Shown: positions 10,356-23,611, counted from the first letter of the stretch. The stretch is DNA of 64,000 nt from Deinandra increscens subsp. villosa (GCA_039602395.1 JBCNJP010000008.1:25242653-25306652); one strand, 5' to 3'. Notes: generated by a model not told the origin, from the sequence alone. Made by a program: numbers and translations.

Positions 10356-11649
10356 GTACGAGCAATTCTTTTAGCTCTCCCATACCATTAACTTCATTTC
10401 TCTCTCTTCACTTCCTCTCATCTCTTTCCCTCTCCCCCATTTGAGCCATAACCCCCCCCCCCCTCTCTCTATTTTGAAATTTCCAACCCCATCATCATCA
10501 AATCCCTTTGTTGATCAAGGTGTTAAGGGATCAAGAAGCATTAAGCATCAAGGATTGAGCTAAAGAAATCGTGGTCATCATCATTCACCCTCATTCTTCT
10601 TTCAAAAACTCAAGTATGACCACTTTCTCTCTCTACTCTCTCTCTCTAGGATCATGTTGGAAGGCTTATGTCTTGATCCTCCACAAACCACTTGATGATG
10701 ATTCTTACCACTAGAAACCATTTTCTTTGGCATCAATGAAGTTTTCTTTCATGCATGTAACCATAGGTGATGTGCATGTCATAATCTAGTGGGTTTATGT
10801 TGGGTAGTTTATCAATAAAAGAACAATCTCATGAAAATTAAGGATTTTGATTCATCTCTTATAAATTGGGGTTATTAGGGTTAAAAAAATTTATGCATGC
10901 GTGTCTAAATGTATATATATAATTATGCATGTATGCATCTTGAATCCACCAAGGTTGTAATTAATCGAGGTGGATGTAGGTGATTGAAACATAGAATTAT
11001 GCATATGAATATACATATTTTCGTAAATATGTATGTATGTATACATACGCATTTGTAAACATAATCTCATCTAGTTGTAAAAAGATCAAGCATACGAAGA
11101 TTTGTAAAAAAAAGAGGATTGAAAAAAAAAACAAAATAAAATGTGCATATACACATACATATTTTCGTAAATATGTATATTGCATGTGGGATTTTGGATA
11201 ATGAAAAGTCATGAGAAACAGGAACTTGTGTTAAAGAGGATTAATCCAAAAAGGTTAAACTAATTATGAGCCTTAAAAGGAGTGAATTAAATGGAGAAGT
11301 CAATAACTTATTTAAAAAGATATGTATTTATAAAGTAAATTTCTGGAAAAATAATTTAAATATATGTATATTTGTAAACTAATGGGATTAACATGGAATT
11401 TTTACAAACATTTAGCTTATAATGCAAAACTAGTCGTAAAAACATCAAAATCGGACTAAAAACGCAAGTTTTGTACAAAATAAAAATGGATCAGCTAAGA
11501 ATATATATTTTATAGGAAAATTAAAATATTATAAGTTTTATAAAAACAAACTTAAAAACTATAAACCTGTTTGGTAAAACTATGCCTTGAAAGGACGTTA
11601 AAACGTCAACTTTTCACTCAAAAACTAGTTTAATTTTTATGAGTTTAAG

Positions 11650-11650
<1 letters not shown>

Positions 11651-11695
<45 letters not shown>
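11651..11695. repeat. (AT)n microsatellite
   Basis: About 45 bases of uninterrupted AT dinucleotides inside the gypsy 1 3' LTR. Confidence 0.95.
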
Positions 11696-11697
<2 letters not shown>

Positions 11698-12754
11698 TTA
11701 GAAAAATACTAAGATATATAAGGTTGATATATTAACATCATTATTGAGTTGAAACGGGTCACCAATGAGTTACTAATAAAAAGTAGTGAAGATTTGTCTT
11801 TAAAAGAATCATTATCAAGTCTAGTAAGTTGGGGGATCAACTTACCGTTAGAAAGAATTGTGCCCTTACTAATCCCTTATGTGTTAATTTAGGGCGTGTT
11901 TGTGACGGTTGAAAGTTCAGATAATATCCGAGTTATCACTGTGAGTTTCCGTAGCCCCTCTTTTATGTTTTTGCTGTTTTGGGGAAAAATATGCCTAAAT
12001 AATTTTATTGATGTAATTAAAGATGGAATGAAGCTTATAATTGACATGTGATGGCCTTGGGTTTTGTTTAAATTTTGTCCCTCGCTGTTTTATTTATGCC
12101 ATAATCATTAGCCTCGTAGAGGCCACTGTTTGTATTGATAGATCTATCGGGTGTGACATCCCGCCCCTGGCCAGTCGCGCTGGTTTTGTTCCGGATTGGG
12201 GTAATATAAATTGAAAGGGGCGTGTGGACGTTTTGGGTTGATTATGGGTTCAATGGTTAGATCACTAATGTAAATCTAGCTAATTTACTTTAAGTCATTA
12301 TAAGGGATATTGCATGATAATTATGTCAATGGCAATTAATAACACCGGTTGTGGTGTTGGATTATTTATGTCGGGAGTATTGCTCACCAAGAAAAATTTT
12401 ATTTAAAACTCTATGGAACTCACCAGGTTTGTGCTGACTTTTATTTTCGGGCATATTTTCAGGATCATAAGTTCAAGCATCGATGGAGTGGCATGTGTTG
12501 GCTAAGGCATAGGTTGGTTGGCTATGTTTTGATTTTGGGACCGCTTAAGCGCTAGTATCATGAATGTCTTTGAACAAATGTTTCGAATAAATAATGTTTG
12601 AATGTTTTTAAATATTTTTCGATACTAGATTTACTTAAGATTTAAACTTTAAAAACTAGCTCAGTAAAACGTATTGCCTGTGAAAAATTATGGGTACCAA
12701 CTTCCGTTACCACCACACGCAATTAATTCCGCTACGATGTTTCGGGGTGTTACA

Positions 12755-15700
12755 ATGTTCATAAAGTTTATCAAACAATGTTGTCTCAATGCTAGTGTGA
12801 TAACTATTTGTTATACAACACTCTACCAGGCGTTAGAAATGTTTCTTCATTGTTGTTGGAATCCATGACACATGCCTTAAGCATGTTTCCTAATGGCGTG
12901 AGTAGTCTGTTCGCTTTGTCCACCGGTTTGAGAATGAAATGTAGTGTTGTGTCCTGGCTGCTCTCAATGCCTTTGGTAAAGTTACACTTTTGAATGGAGT
13001 GTAAATGGAGTGTCTCGACCCGATATGATTCAAATGGCACCTTGCGCCGTGAGACTATCTCCTTCCTGAAGACCCGAGATAACTTCTCCGTTATCCATCT
13101 CTTGATTGATTGGAAACGTCCAGGTTTGGTCAATTGATCAATGACCATCCCATTCATTTCATATTTGCTTGATATTCGATATAATTTGGTGCTAGAGTCC
13201 ATAGAGGTTTGTCTCCACTTCACATAGGGATGTTTCTGGTTGTAGTAGTAGTCCGGGTGGTTCCTGATATGCAGTCTTAACCGTAGAATAAGCCAGGCAC
13301 TCGTTCACATAGGTTTCAAATTTCGGATTTCATGTTCAGTCATCAGTAGAGTGCTTTCAAATGTTTGTATCGTGTATCCCAACCAGGATGAGCTCATCGA
13401 GAACTACAAGCTTTATCCCTTACTAGCTCTCTTACGTTCCCATACCAGGGTGCCCATGCTTATCCCGTACTGGTAGCGAATCTTAACTGAGTTGATTTCA
13501 AAGAGTCTATTGGTTCCTCGTAAAGATCTCATCCCTACATTAGCTTCTCACAGTGCCTCGAGTTAAGCAACCTGAGTTTGCTCTGGTAGTTCAGTGTATA
13601 TAGAAGTCTGCTATGTTCGATCTCGGCTGAGTTTATGGGTTTCCTTCCGCTCATGGTATCATCTACCACGCTAGCCTTTCCTGAATGATGACTAGGGCTA
13701 GTTTTGGTTCGACTACTAGTCCCACTTCCAAAGCACCAATAGTGTTTATATATAGGGTGTACCACAGCTAACCCACCACACATTTGGTGTTCCAGAAGTG
13801 TACTAGTCACCTACCAGAACCATCCTCCCTCTTGTTGGTAACTAGGCTAGTTTGGAGATATGACGAAGGCTCGTGATAGTAGTTACACAATAGAGTCCCA
13901 TCCCATATCGCATTATGCTTTCCAAAATATTCTAATCTATGTAGGAGATGTGCTTGGTACCATGCAAGGAATGCTTCTAAACATTCGATGTGAACGCCAT
14001 TGCACCCAATCCCAAGTCATGGGTGGTGAAGTTCTGCTCATACATCTTCAACTGGCGTGTGGCATAGGTGATAGGCTTCTCACATTGTATCAACACACAA
14101 CCGAGACCTTGCTTGGAGACACCACAATATGTTATGAAGTCTTCGGTTCACTAGGATAACATTAAATCAGTATGTTGCGACGCTCTTGCTTCAAAAGTTG
14201 GAAAGTCACTTCGTGGTCAACACCTCAATGTATGTAGTATCTTTTCTGGTCCAGGGGGTGTAAGGAGTTAGGTAGTCATAGATAGTCCTCTCAATGAATC
14301 ATTAATAACCATCCGTCAAAATATGAAACTGATGTCATCCTTTATGGTTTTGTTAAAGCTGGCCAATCCTTAATGGCCTCCCTAGTAGAGAGATCAACCT
14401 GAATCCCTTTCTAAGCACAATAGGTTCAGAGGGGGGGTGTTTCTTCATGTTCTTCATGGGTCTTGGGGTGATCCGAATATCGTTGATAACTCGATGTAAA
14501 ATTAATCGAGGTAGGGTTCATACGCACGGTTCCCAAGATTTCTGAGCATTGTATATGTGTTGGTCAACCGCCGGCTATGGCTAAAACTCGCAATGGCCAT
14601 ACTGATTTTCTAAACATAGTTTTCTGTGACCTTCCTCCTCCCACATTCTTAGATGATGATATGCAGATTCTCCAATAACTGTTGGAACCGTAGTTTGATC
14701 CCTAAAGTTAATTGAATAAATCGTAAGCTCGAGGTAGCGTTAATGGTGTTGGAAGGTAACCTTGTTCCGCTCATGAAAATCGATGCGCGTACACGATTTC
14801 CCATATATTTTTTTCGACAACGAATTGGGACTACCCACAACGATAAGCTTGTCCTGATATTTCCTTTATCTAGCTACTCATGAAGTCGGGTGTACGACTA
14901 TGTAGTTTGTCCGGTGTGAATTGGTATGGTGCTCGGGCAATAAACGCTGCCCCAGGTGCAAGGTCAATCCGCGGTTCGACTTGACAATGAAGTGGAAGAC
15001 CGAGTAGGTCTTTGGTGAATACCTTTTGAAAGTTATGAATGACGGGAAAATCCTTAATCTTCCTTTCTTACTTAAGCTTCTCATCAATATGAGCTAGAAT
15101 ATTGATGTGCTCCCTCTATAGACACCCTTGTGTCATTAGATATGTTATGTTGCTTAGGATAAACCCATTCCTCTGTCCTTGAACTCGACAAGACTTTACC
15201 ACTAGGGAAGAGAATGTAGACGACTCTTCACCTGATAAAGAGTCTCGGCTTAACGTTTGGACAACAAATCCATCTCTACAAATCTTGTCGGATCTACTTA
15301 GAGTGATTAGCACATGGGTCTGTTGGTTCCAATTACATCTCTTGACAACGTTTCTCGTTTCCACTCAATTCTTCCATTTGTTAATTCCATTGCATGCCTA
15401 GCCCCTGTTGAGGTTTGGATGTCTCTCATCTCATGTAGAATTCTAATAACTCTTGAATCATTTCTAGCATTGCCTGAACCAATCACGAACACACAGCCAT
15501 TTGTTCCACGGGAAATTTCTCTTAAGGTGCTCCTTTTTGCCTTAAACATTCAGTGACGACTTCAGTAGCCTTGAGATGGTGGTTCTGACCTTTAATTCCT
15601 GCAATCTCTAGTCATGCGACTCATCCTTCTGCAATTCTGGCAAAAATGCTTGCCACACGCGCTAGTGTGTTGGTAGCTACACTCGTTAAACTTGTACTTC

Positions 15701-16619
15701 CCAATGCAACCTCTTCGGCCCTAATTGTTTGGTCCTGATTGCTCTGCTAGATGAAGAAGTTACTTGTTGAGTTATTAAGCTTATGACTCTCTTATTGATG
15801 TTAGTTAGCATAAGAAACTCGATTCTAGAATTGTTTCCACTTGTGTCATCCCACTTTCTCTTGCATCCTGAAGTACCTATAACAAGCTTCCTTAAGAAGG
15901 GGTACTTTAAGCTACAGCCCAGTCGGTACGCCCACAGGCTAACCGAGTTGCTTGTTGAATGGTAATGGGGTTTCAAGAAGTTATCATGCTCTGAGTCTGA
16001 TGGCCAACCTAGCCACGTGAAGTTTTATTTTCCTGCAAACCGATTTTATTGTGCGAGAAGTCATGTTAGTGTCACCACAACCTTTTCCTCGGGTTCCTCT
16101 TCACCCTCATCGGCGTGAAGTGCTAAGGTTATCGCATACGCGATAACCATGATTCGTGCCTCGACTGTCGCTACCTGTGTCACTTGCCTTCATGTTCTAA
16201 ATCTTGTTGCAGCGCCGCTCGCGTCTTAGCGTCCCCAAATTCTAGTTTTATGTGCAAACAAATGCTTCTCCGGCTCTATGTGAGAATCAGTGTGGTTCAT
16301 GTCAATTACGTCGATGTCGCAGCAAAAATTGCTCGTAAGGACTCGAAGATCCTTCTTGATCACCAGTAAGCTCCTGATCATTCATATTCTATTACGCACA
16401 TCCCGCAGCTCGAGGTCCACCCGACCCGAACGTGTTGTGAGAATCTGTTATGTGGCGGGATGATGTAGGGGATGTCGACATGTTTGTAATATAGTATGTA
16501 TACATACATATATGTAATGAAATTCTAGAATAACATAAAACATGTGTGTGCGTATGTGTATGACTAATGCAACTCTAGGGTTATAGTTGGCCTACATGCA
16601 AGACCTAGTTCACAATAAC
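12755..16619 (-). pseudogene. gypsy 2 internal region, ancient and heavily decayed
   Basis: Read on the minus strand this is a Ty3/gypsy Gag-Pol in ruins, in the normal order. At 15976-15590: Gag tail (KRKWDDTSGNNS) and a nucleocapsid Cys region (CGKHFCQNCRRM). At about 15540-15310: protease region (VFVIGSGNARNDSRVIR). At about 15090-14650: linker and start of RT. At about 13220-12755: integrase (LGNMLKACVMDSNNNEE, then a decayed SYHASI block). Frames change every 50-100 codons and stops are frequent, so no protein can be made. The integrase stops abruptly at 12755, where gypsy 1 was inserted. The five bases 12755-12759 (atgtt) would be its target duplication; the matching copy was not found. 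Confidence 0.7.
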
Positions 16620-16623
16620 CAAT

Positions 16624-16636
16624 GGCTTTGATACCA
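16624..16636 (-). other. gypsy 2 primer-binding site (tRNA-iMet)
   Basis: On the minus strand, TGGTATCAAAGCC lies three bases after the LTR end TGTGACA. It differs by one base from the plant initiator-Met tRNA complement TGGTATCAGAGCC. This fixes the orientation of gypsy 2 (5' to the right). Confidence 0.8.
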
Positions 16637-16639
16637 ATC

Positions 16640-19386
16640 TGTCACACCCCCAAAATCCACCTGCGGAGTATAACCGCGAGGCGTGTGACAAACCAGGACA
16701 CGAGTCATTAGCCATACTAAACCATGCAAGAAAATAGTTTTTAACACATGCGGAAACGTATATAAAAATAAGTAAGTACGTTGCGCAAAACACGCGCCCA
16801 AAACTTTAATAAGAAATAAATAACCTAAAAGGTTTTAAACCGGATTTCAGACCCGTATAAGATGCATGCGTTCTAATCGTGATCCGTAACTAGATACCTG
16901 AGAAAACATGCTAAAGTGTTAACACAAGGTTGGTGAGTTCAAAGGTTTAAACAAGATGTAAGTTCAAGAGTTTGTAGAAAAGTAATCACAGTTATATTGT
17001 TAGCTAGCTAGGCTGTGTTTCATTACCACTATGCGTTCGTAACCGAAGCGTGACTGTTTGTGTTTGTTGCCTTTCCGCCTTATCTAACACGAACAAGGGC
17101 GTTGATTAGGACAAATATTACACCCGTTGATCTCCAGTTAGGTTAGAGTGACTAACTCGGGCGGGGTTTGTCAGACCCAGTAGTACTACTCAATACTTCC
17201 TCGCTATAATCCATGTATTAACAGTCCGATATGTTAAGGACTTTTAAATGTTTTATGTAAGCACATCAGTGGAAAGAGAGTATAACTAAATTACCAGATC
17301 TCAATGTTTGTAAGCATGTTCGTAAGTATGTTTGTACGCATGTTTTCTCCCCCAAAGGAGATACTTAAAAGCGGGGCAGTGAACTCACCTTAGGGTGCAT
17401 AGCAAGATAAACCTTGTAATCCGGTGAATCCTTAACAATCACCTAATGAGCACATAACCATAAGTTTGTGGCTAATGTACTAACAACACAACCTAGATGA
17501 CGGTGATTTGCCAACTTTTTCAATGACTTGAAGTGCGTGTCAGTTTTCAAAACCGACAAGTGGTGACAACGATTAATCCAAATAAATCATTGAAATTGTT
17601 TATTACAATAAAAAAAACCCAAATGGTTAGAAACACCATTTTGATGCCCAAAGGTATTTCCCAAAAATACACACGGTTAAATATATATAACAATATTTAA
17701 AGAACTTTTAATGAACAAATAACCGGATTAAAATTATTAGGTTTTTATCTTATCAATTCGGTAATAGGGAGTTTGATAAATAAACCATATGTTCGACTGT
17801 TATGGGGCTTGAAATATGTTTAGGATTGTTCAGGGACAAATTAGACACCAAAGGGTTGCAAGGATAAGGACCAGAAAATTAATAATAATAATATGTAGAT
17901 TATGGGGGTTGAACTCGCGACCTCCCGGTTAATGTTCAGAGACCAAACCACTAAGCCAGATCAAGTTTGCTGATTGTAATGTGGTTCAGAAAGTTTTTAT
18001 CTCACTGCAGTTGAAGTGATCATGGAATTCGGTGATTAAAAGAAAAATAAAATGTTGCTGCCAGGCTTTGAACACGTGAACTAAGGCTTATTATTCAAGG
18101 ACTGAACCACTAGGACTGATGCGTTTTATTGATTTATCATCCGGTTTGAAAATTATTAAACTGAACATTTCAAACTAATCTTCTACCCATGAACCCTAAT
18201 ATCATCATCCGCCATTAACGTTCAAAGAAGAAATATTACGAAATAGAACATGAACCCTAATCGAACAGAACATAACTCATACCTTATGACGATGGTTTCG
18301 AAATCTAAACTCGTGATTAACCGGATCGTTCTTCGAAGTTGCGAGTGAGTCGGATCCCAAACCGGAAACTTGGGTGATGACATCATTTGAGTGCAATCCT
18401 CTCCGGTGATGCTCACAAGAGCAGCGAAAATACGGAAAGTGGCTAAATGTGGTTGGAGAGAAGTGTGCCACGATGATGAAAACAAGGTGACGGGAACCTG
18501 TGTTTGGAGGTGGTGTTCTTCACCGGTTTTTTTACAGTGGTTCGTATGGTAACTAAGAGACTTGAGAGAGGTGTTGGTGGTGGTTATGAAGTAAGGATGA
18601 TGATAATCGAATTGAAATAATCATGGATGATGAGGTTCCCGGGTCGTATGCCGTAATCAACGGATAAGGACGGAATAAAGCTGGCCGGAAGTTAGGAGCT
18701 ACGGTTTTCAAATTGGATATAATTTAAGTTCGCCAAAATTGAATAGTCCCTTTATTATCATTTTTGGTACAAAATAAATCATCGAGTTTCAGCTTATGGC
18801 AGAAATGGTCCTCCAGGTTTGGGTAGATAAATTTCATTTTAGGAAATAGCAAGATTAGTCCCTTAAGGTTTAGAATACTTAACCCATAACTAACCGACAT
18901 AACATTATAACACATTTGTGCTACGGATAGCCATTTATTTTATAGAATAGATGATATTCTATATTTAAATAAATAAACCAATAATAATATTAAACTTATG
19001 AAATCGTAATGATATAACTCATATAAAATTATGACATGTGAATCACATAAACCATAAACGTTTAGCATGTAATCATTGAATATATATACATAGTTCACGA
19101 GAAACCTAAGAACATCGTGTTCACATAAAATCATAGTACGTATAGTTCGCATGAAATCGTAACCCATAAAATCATATTTGTTAATTTAACAAGCTAACTA
19201 AACAATTCACCGACGTTTAAACTTGTGTGTGAATGCTCGTGTAGTAATGGACACACAAACTCTAATTATATGTTTAATTTAATGCATGCACATATGTTTG
19301 TTTAGAACCATGTATGTTGTGTTAACGTCTGTTTGTAACAGTGTACATTGTGTTAGCCAGGAATAACCTGGAAATGTCGGGTGTCA
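16640..19386 (-). mobile_element. gypsy 2 5' LTR (about 2.75 kb)
   Basis: On the minus strand it starts TGACACCCGACA at 19386 and ends GGGGGTGTGACA at 16640, directly followed by the primer-binding site. Long LTRs of this sort are usual for Tekay-type elements. Near its end it carries the AACTCACCAAC, TTTTGCGCAACG and CTAATGACTCG blocks that also occur in the LTR fragment at 3459-4089. It holds no gene; open frames at 18222-18485 are fragments of the LTR. The 3' LTR is not recognisable, and the element is interrupted by gypsy 1. Confidence 0.75.
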
Positions 19387-20117
19387 TATGGCTTTGAGTA
19401 TATATTTATAAGGTTACTTTTGTAGAAAAAGATTTAACTTGTGAAAAATTCATGTCTTTGAATCTAACTTCTTATAGAAAATTCTATTGTTTTGAAACAT
19501 GTCTTCTTATGTTTAAAACATTTAATAAGTCCAAGTATTTATGTCAAATAATCATTTGACATAAATGTTATTTTTACATATTTAGCCAAAATATAAATAT
19601 ATATGTTTTGGTCTTTAATAATACTAACATGTGTTGGTTTAACAAAAGACATATTTTTCCTTAAATAAGTGTTACATATTTATATGACCAAATTTTGTAG
19701 GAAACAAGTTAGACTTATGAAATAAGATTTCCATGATATAAATATATACTTAGATCAATTTCTTACGTTCATTTCCATGTTTTACATTATCTATTTATTT
19801 CATTACTAGTATTACTACTAGTGATGTCCAAGATATAAATTATTAGCATACAATATATATATATATATATATATATATGATAAAATATACTAACACAAAT
19901 GTGTTAGGACCAAAAACATAAACAAAACAAAATTTATACATAATCTACTAACACTAGTGTGTTAGGAACAAGTTATGAACATAAACATGAATATTAACAT
20001 CCATTTTTATATGAATTTATCCATTTTGTTAGCCATTTTTATTAGATCTTATTAAATCTACTAACACTTATGTGTTAGGAAAAATAGATCAATTGAAAAT
20101 TAAAATGTAAGAACATA
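19387..20117 (-). mobile_element. gypsy 3 LTR, left half
   Basis: AT-rich non-coding DNA between the start of gypsy 2 and copia 1. Copia 1's duplicated ACATA shows that the DNA to its left and right was once continuous. The right half (31830-32910) is clearly an LTR on the minus strand, so this is taken as its downstream half. It contains an (AT)n tract at about 19852-19878 and three CTAACAC palindromes listed separately. Confidence 0.5.
19890..20078. repeat. three spaced palindromes CTAACAC-N4-GTGTTAG
   Basis: Perfect inverted repeats at 19890-19907, 19948-19965 and 20061-20078, each with 7-8 base arms around a different 2-4 base centre. The arms are identical while the centres differ. They could be protein-binding sites or small RNA hairpins. 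Confidence 0.85.
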
Positions 20118-20789
20118 TGTAAGGAATATTGCGCTTGGAAGATTTTCGGCTGAATGCCAATTTTGTTATGTTCCGGCTGAAGTTGAAGTTGAAGCGGAAT
20201 TCTCACTTCAAGCGGAACTGGCAGTTCAAGCGGAAAGAAGCAGTTTTGTCGCTTAGCGAATATTCCGGGTAAACTTGATTATCCACTAGATAATGAGTTC
20301 AACCGGACTTTTCCTGAGATGTCTTTTCAGCAAGTCCAATCCTGCAAAAGCTTCTCGTATGCTTCTATATCTGATTCAAGCCGCTCTCCTAAAGTAGTAT
20401 GTTGCTGCCAACACGCAAGATACTCCAAATGTCGATGTGTATGCTTTTGGTAGTTTGTATTTGACTTTATATTTTACGGTCTAGATTAGATCGCATGAGA
20501 TCAGTGGCTGTCATTGATCTCATTAGCACTATATATAGCTTAGTTAGCTCATAGTTTACACACCATCAGTTCTCGAACAACTTGTAATAGTGTAGCTTTG
20601 AGTTAATGCAAATAGTGTCGAGTATTTGTTACTTCGTTGTTACTATCTTTATGCAATCAAGCAATCACATCAATACAAGAGAACTAATATACGCCTAAGT
20701 AGACTGAAATATAACTTTAATTCCGCAGGGTTATATTTGTAAGTAGAAGGGTTTCTTGTTAAGTTAATCTATTTAACATCGATCCTACA
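20118..20789 (+). repeat. copia 1 5' LTR
   Basis: Starts TGTAAGGAATATT and ends CGATCCTACA. A TATA box (TATATATA) is at 20530-20537. Its U3 carries repeated TTCAAGCGGAA / TTGAAGCGGAA words and their reverse complements. About 3 percent different from the 3' copy. Confidence 0.95.
20530..20537 (+). promoter_or_regulatory. TATA box of copia 1 LTR
   Basis: TATATATA followed by AGCTTAGTTAGC; the 3' LTR has the same sequence at 31569-31576. Transcription would start roughly 30 bases downstream. Confidence 0.6.
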
Positions 20790-20791
20790 AG

Positions 20792-20808
20792 TGGTATGAA
20801 AGCTTTGG
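20792..20808 (+). other. copia 1 primer-binding site
   Basis: TGGTATGAAAGC begins two bases after the LTR end. It resembles the tRNA-iMet complement TGGTATCAGAGC with two mismatches, as expected for a decaying copy. Confidence 0.7.
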
Positions 20809-20901
20809 CTCTCGCTTTGAAGACCTTCAGTGCTTCAAAGTTGATACTCTACTTGCTCATTCTACAAGCTTTGTTGTTTTATCTTTCTAAAGTTTTTCAA
20901 A

Positions 20902-23611
20902 ATGACTGATTTCAGTTTAAGTTGTCCAAACGGTAGTGCCAACAAACCGCCAATGTTCACTCCTGATGACTTGGGTACCTGAAAACTCAGGATGGAAGGT
21001 TTTGTTAGGATTTTAGACCGTCGTATTTGGCTATCTTTTACTGAAGGACCTTACTCACCCATGGTTTCAACTGCTGGTGATGCAGAAGTCAAAATACCTA
21101 AACCTTTAGAAAAATACATTGATTCTGACTATGCTGCTCTCGAATTTGACTACAAGGCATATTGGACTCTACAGGCTGCACTTCCTAATTCCATTTTAAG
21201 TGGGTTTAAAGGATACAAAACTGCATTTGACATGTGGAATGCCTTAAGTGAAATGTATGAAGGAACCAGTGAAGTAAAAGAAAACAAGAAAGATGTCTTA
21301 AAACAGAAATATGAGAACTTTACTTTCAAATCTGGTGAATCAATGACAAACCAGTACTTAAGATTTGTTTCCTTACTTGATGAACTGCAAAAGGTAGACG
21401 TAAAACTAGATCAGGTAGATGTAAACAGAAAATTCATTCGTTCCTTGCCTTCTGTGTGGACAGTTTACACTGTAAGCATCAGGGAATGTAAGAATTTGAA
21501 AAAGATGAGACTCAGTGAACTTCATGGCATACTCAGTGCCTATGAAATGGAACTGAACCTTAAACAAAACTCATCTTCTGAGTCAACTCAGCTGTTTTCA
21601 ACTGCACTAGTAACTACCGATTTTAACAATCAAAGATCTTCAAATTCATCATCATATCAGTCACATATTGTCAGTTTCCCTGAGACACCAAGGTGTCAAG
21701 AGAGCTTTTCAAACTTGTTTGACAACTCTCATAATGCTCATGTAGCAACTGACTCTTACCAAGGCTTCATTCGTGAGGATCTTGAGTGTATAGGAGCTGA
21801 TGATTTGGAAGAAATGGATATCTTAACCCAACTTGCTATGGTGTATGTTAGAGCTCAAAGGTTCTATAAAAGAACTGGTAGAACCTACAAAGGAGCCAAG
21901 GGCGCTCACATAGGCCTAGATAAGAGCAAGGTAAAGTGTTACAATTTTCATCAGCTTGGTCATTTTGCAAGAGAATGCCCACAGCCAAGAAGAGAAGGAC
22001 AAAACCAGGGTCATGTCCAAGGAAAGAATCAAGGTGGAAACAACTCAAACAACAACAATTCTGGTAACTACTCAGGTCATCAACCTACTCCACCAAAGCC
22101 AACCGGAAGTCAAAACCACCAGAATGTGGTTGCTGTTGTTGCCAATCAAACCTCATGTGTTGAATGGGAAGACTTTGTTGCTGATTTTGAGCCTATCAAT
22201 CATGCCTTGATGGCCAAACAAGACTCCATCTCAGATCAGGTAAACTCTATCCCTGAGAAAGTTTTAGAAAACCTATGCAGCCCTGCTTGCATAGAGCAAG
22301 TGGCAAAGTATCGAAATCACAACACTGACTTGATTGATGAGGTTTCAAACCTAAATGAGGTAAAGGAATGTTTTAAGAAAACTGAATCTTCATACATTTC
22401 AAAATTTGAAAACTTAACCAAAGAGTATGAACAGTTAAAACAAACCAACTCAATTCTTGAAACACAGCTTGATGACTTGCTGTGAAAACTTGATAAATCA
22501 AGAAATAAAACTAAAGATGCTAAGGCTGAGATTGATGTTCTTGATATCAAACTAAAAGATGCTTTGTTTACTTGTGACAAATTTCAAGCAGCAAATAAAA
22601 ACGGCTGAGAAATTATGGATGGGAGGGATGTATGGTAAAGCAGGTGTTGGGTATAATAGTGTTGAACCACCAATAGAATACTCACCTGTAATCAAAGCAA
22701 TTGAAGCTTTGAATTCAGAATGTAAAGTTAGTCTTACTGTTGATGACATTTCATTACAGTCAAGTTTTGAAAACACTATTGTGTCAAAAGAAACTGAAGT
22801 CACTGATGCAAGCACTTCTGCATTAGCTGACCAATCAAGCATTTTGAAACCTTCAATTGCTGTTCCACCACCAACTATTTATGAACCTAAAGACTCAAAA
22901 GTTGGAGGGAAACAACCTGAGCAACCAAAGGGAAGTCAAACTCAAAGGTTTGGTCAACTCACTTTCAACCAAGTGACCAAACATGAGTCTCCCAGAAGAT
23001 TTGAAACCAAACCTGTTGAATGCATGTTCTGTGGTGAACAAGGCCACTTAGCTGTTGTGTGCCAGTTCAACCCATTGAGTAAAACCAAACCATTTTTGAA
23101 ACCAAAACCTTTTTTGCAACCAAAGGCTAATTTTCAAAAGAAACTCACAGGAAGAATTTCACCTGTGAAAAGCCACACAATGAAGCATTTTGGATCTGAC
23201 TCCAACAGGGTTTTAATTGGTAATGATAAAAATAGAAGTTTTTCTGTTCTAAGGCAAAATCGTTTTCCGGCTGAAGTTCAAGCGGAACACTTTTCCGCTC
23301 GAACTCAAGTTCAACCGGAAAACAAAATTCAACCCAGATCAGCTACTGCTCCAAAGCAGAGACCACATGTACACTTTGCTGATGGGTTTGAGCATTTTGA
23401 AGCTCAAGGAAGAAGAAATCCCTCTAGAGGAAAGACCACCTCTAGAGAATACTTTTCAAGAAGCAAAAAGTCTAACCAACCTGAAATTGAATTTGCTACT
23501 AGTTCAAACGGAAATTACCCTGTTCCACTTCAGGGGGAGAGTTCAAGCAAAAACAAACACTTTCCTCAAAGATTTTTTAAATCCCCTGAAAGAACTAAGT
23601 TGGTTAATTAA
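20902..23611 (+). pseudogene. copia 1 Gag (broken)
   Basis: Starts at the ATG at 20902; an in-frame TGA at 20980-20982 interrupts it, then the frame is open to 22485. The capsid part (UBN2/Retrotran_gag type) is at about 21000-21570. The first zinc knuckle at about 21940 reads CYNFHQLGHFAREC: Phe replaces the second Cys, so it is probably unable to bind zinc. An Asn/Gln/Gly-rich linker and a coiled coil follow. After a stop at 22483 and a frameshift near 22560 the C-terminal part continues to 23611 with an intact second knuckle, CMFCGEQGHLAVVC, at 23021-23062. Two widely spaced knuckles, as in the Gag at 58619-61849, mark this lineage. Codons for VQAE/VQPE repeats near 23270-23325 carry the same CGGAA words as the LTR. 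Confidence 0.8.

Larger units (their letters stand above)
10015..12754 (+). mobile_element. gypsy 1 3' region and 3' LTR
   Basis: The end GGGGTGTTACA at 12754 fits a TG...CA LTR. About 335 bases before it is the GAACTCACCAGG block that the other gypsy LTRs here also carry at a similar distance from their ends, and a candidate TATA box with a CT-rich leader lies at 10349-10640. I cannot place the LTR start exactly: the coding remnant ends near 10015 and no polypurine tract directly followed by TG was found. It abuts gypsy 2 integrase sequence at 12755, so gypsy 1 inserted into gypsy 2. The 5' LTR partner is not intact in the window. Confidence 0.6.

Noticed and set aside
11000..11212. Minus-strand ORF of 71 residues in the gypsy 1 LTR
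   Set aside because: Composition is AT-driven (Tyr, Phe, Ile, Leu) with repeated TATGTATGT-like sequence; no domain.
12152..12754. A 603-base solo LTR with ends TGTGACATCCC and GGGTGTTACA
   Set aside because: The ends are roughly inverted, but the flanking five bases (tcggg and atgtt) do not match, and upstream sequence up to about 10 kb has the TATA and CT-rich leader of the same LTR, so it was merged into the gypsy 1 3' LTR.
16127..16148. Perfect palindrome GGTTATCGC-ATAC-GCGATAACC
   Set aside because: It lies in badly decayed gypsy 2 Gag with nothing around it to suggest function; probably chance.
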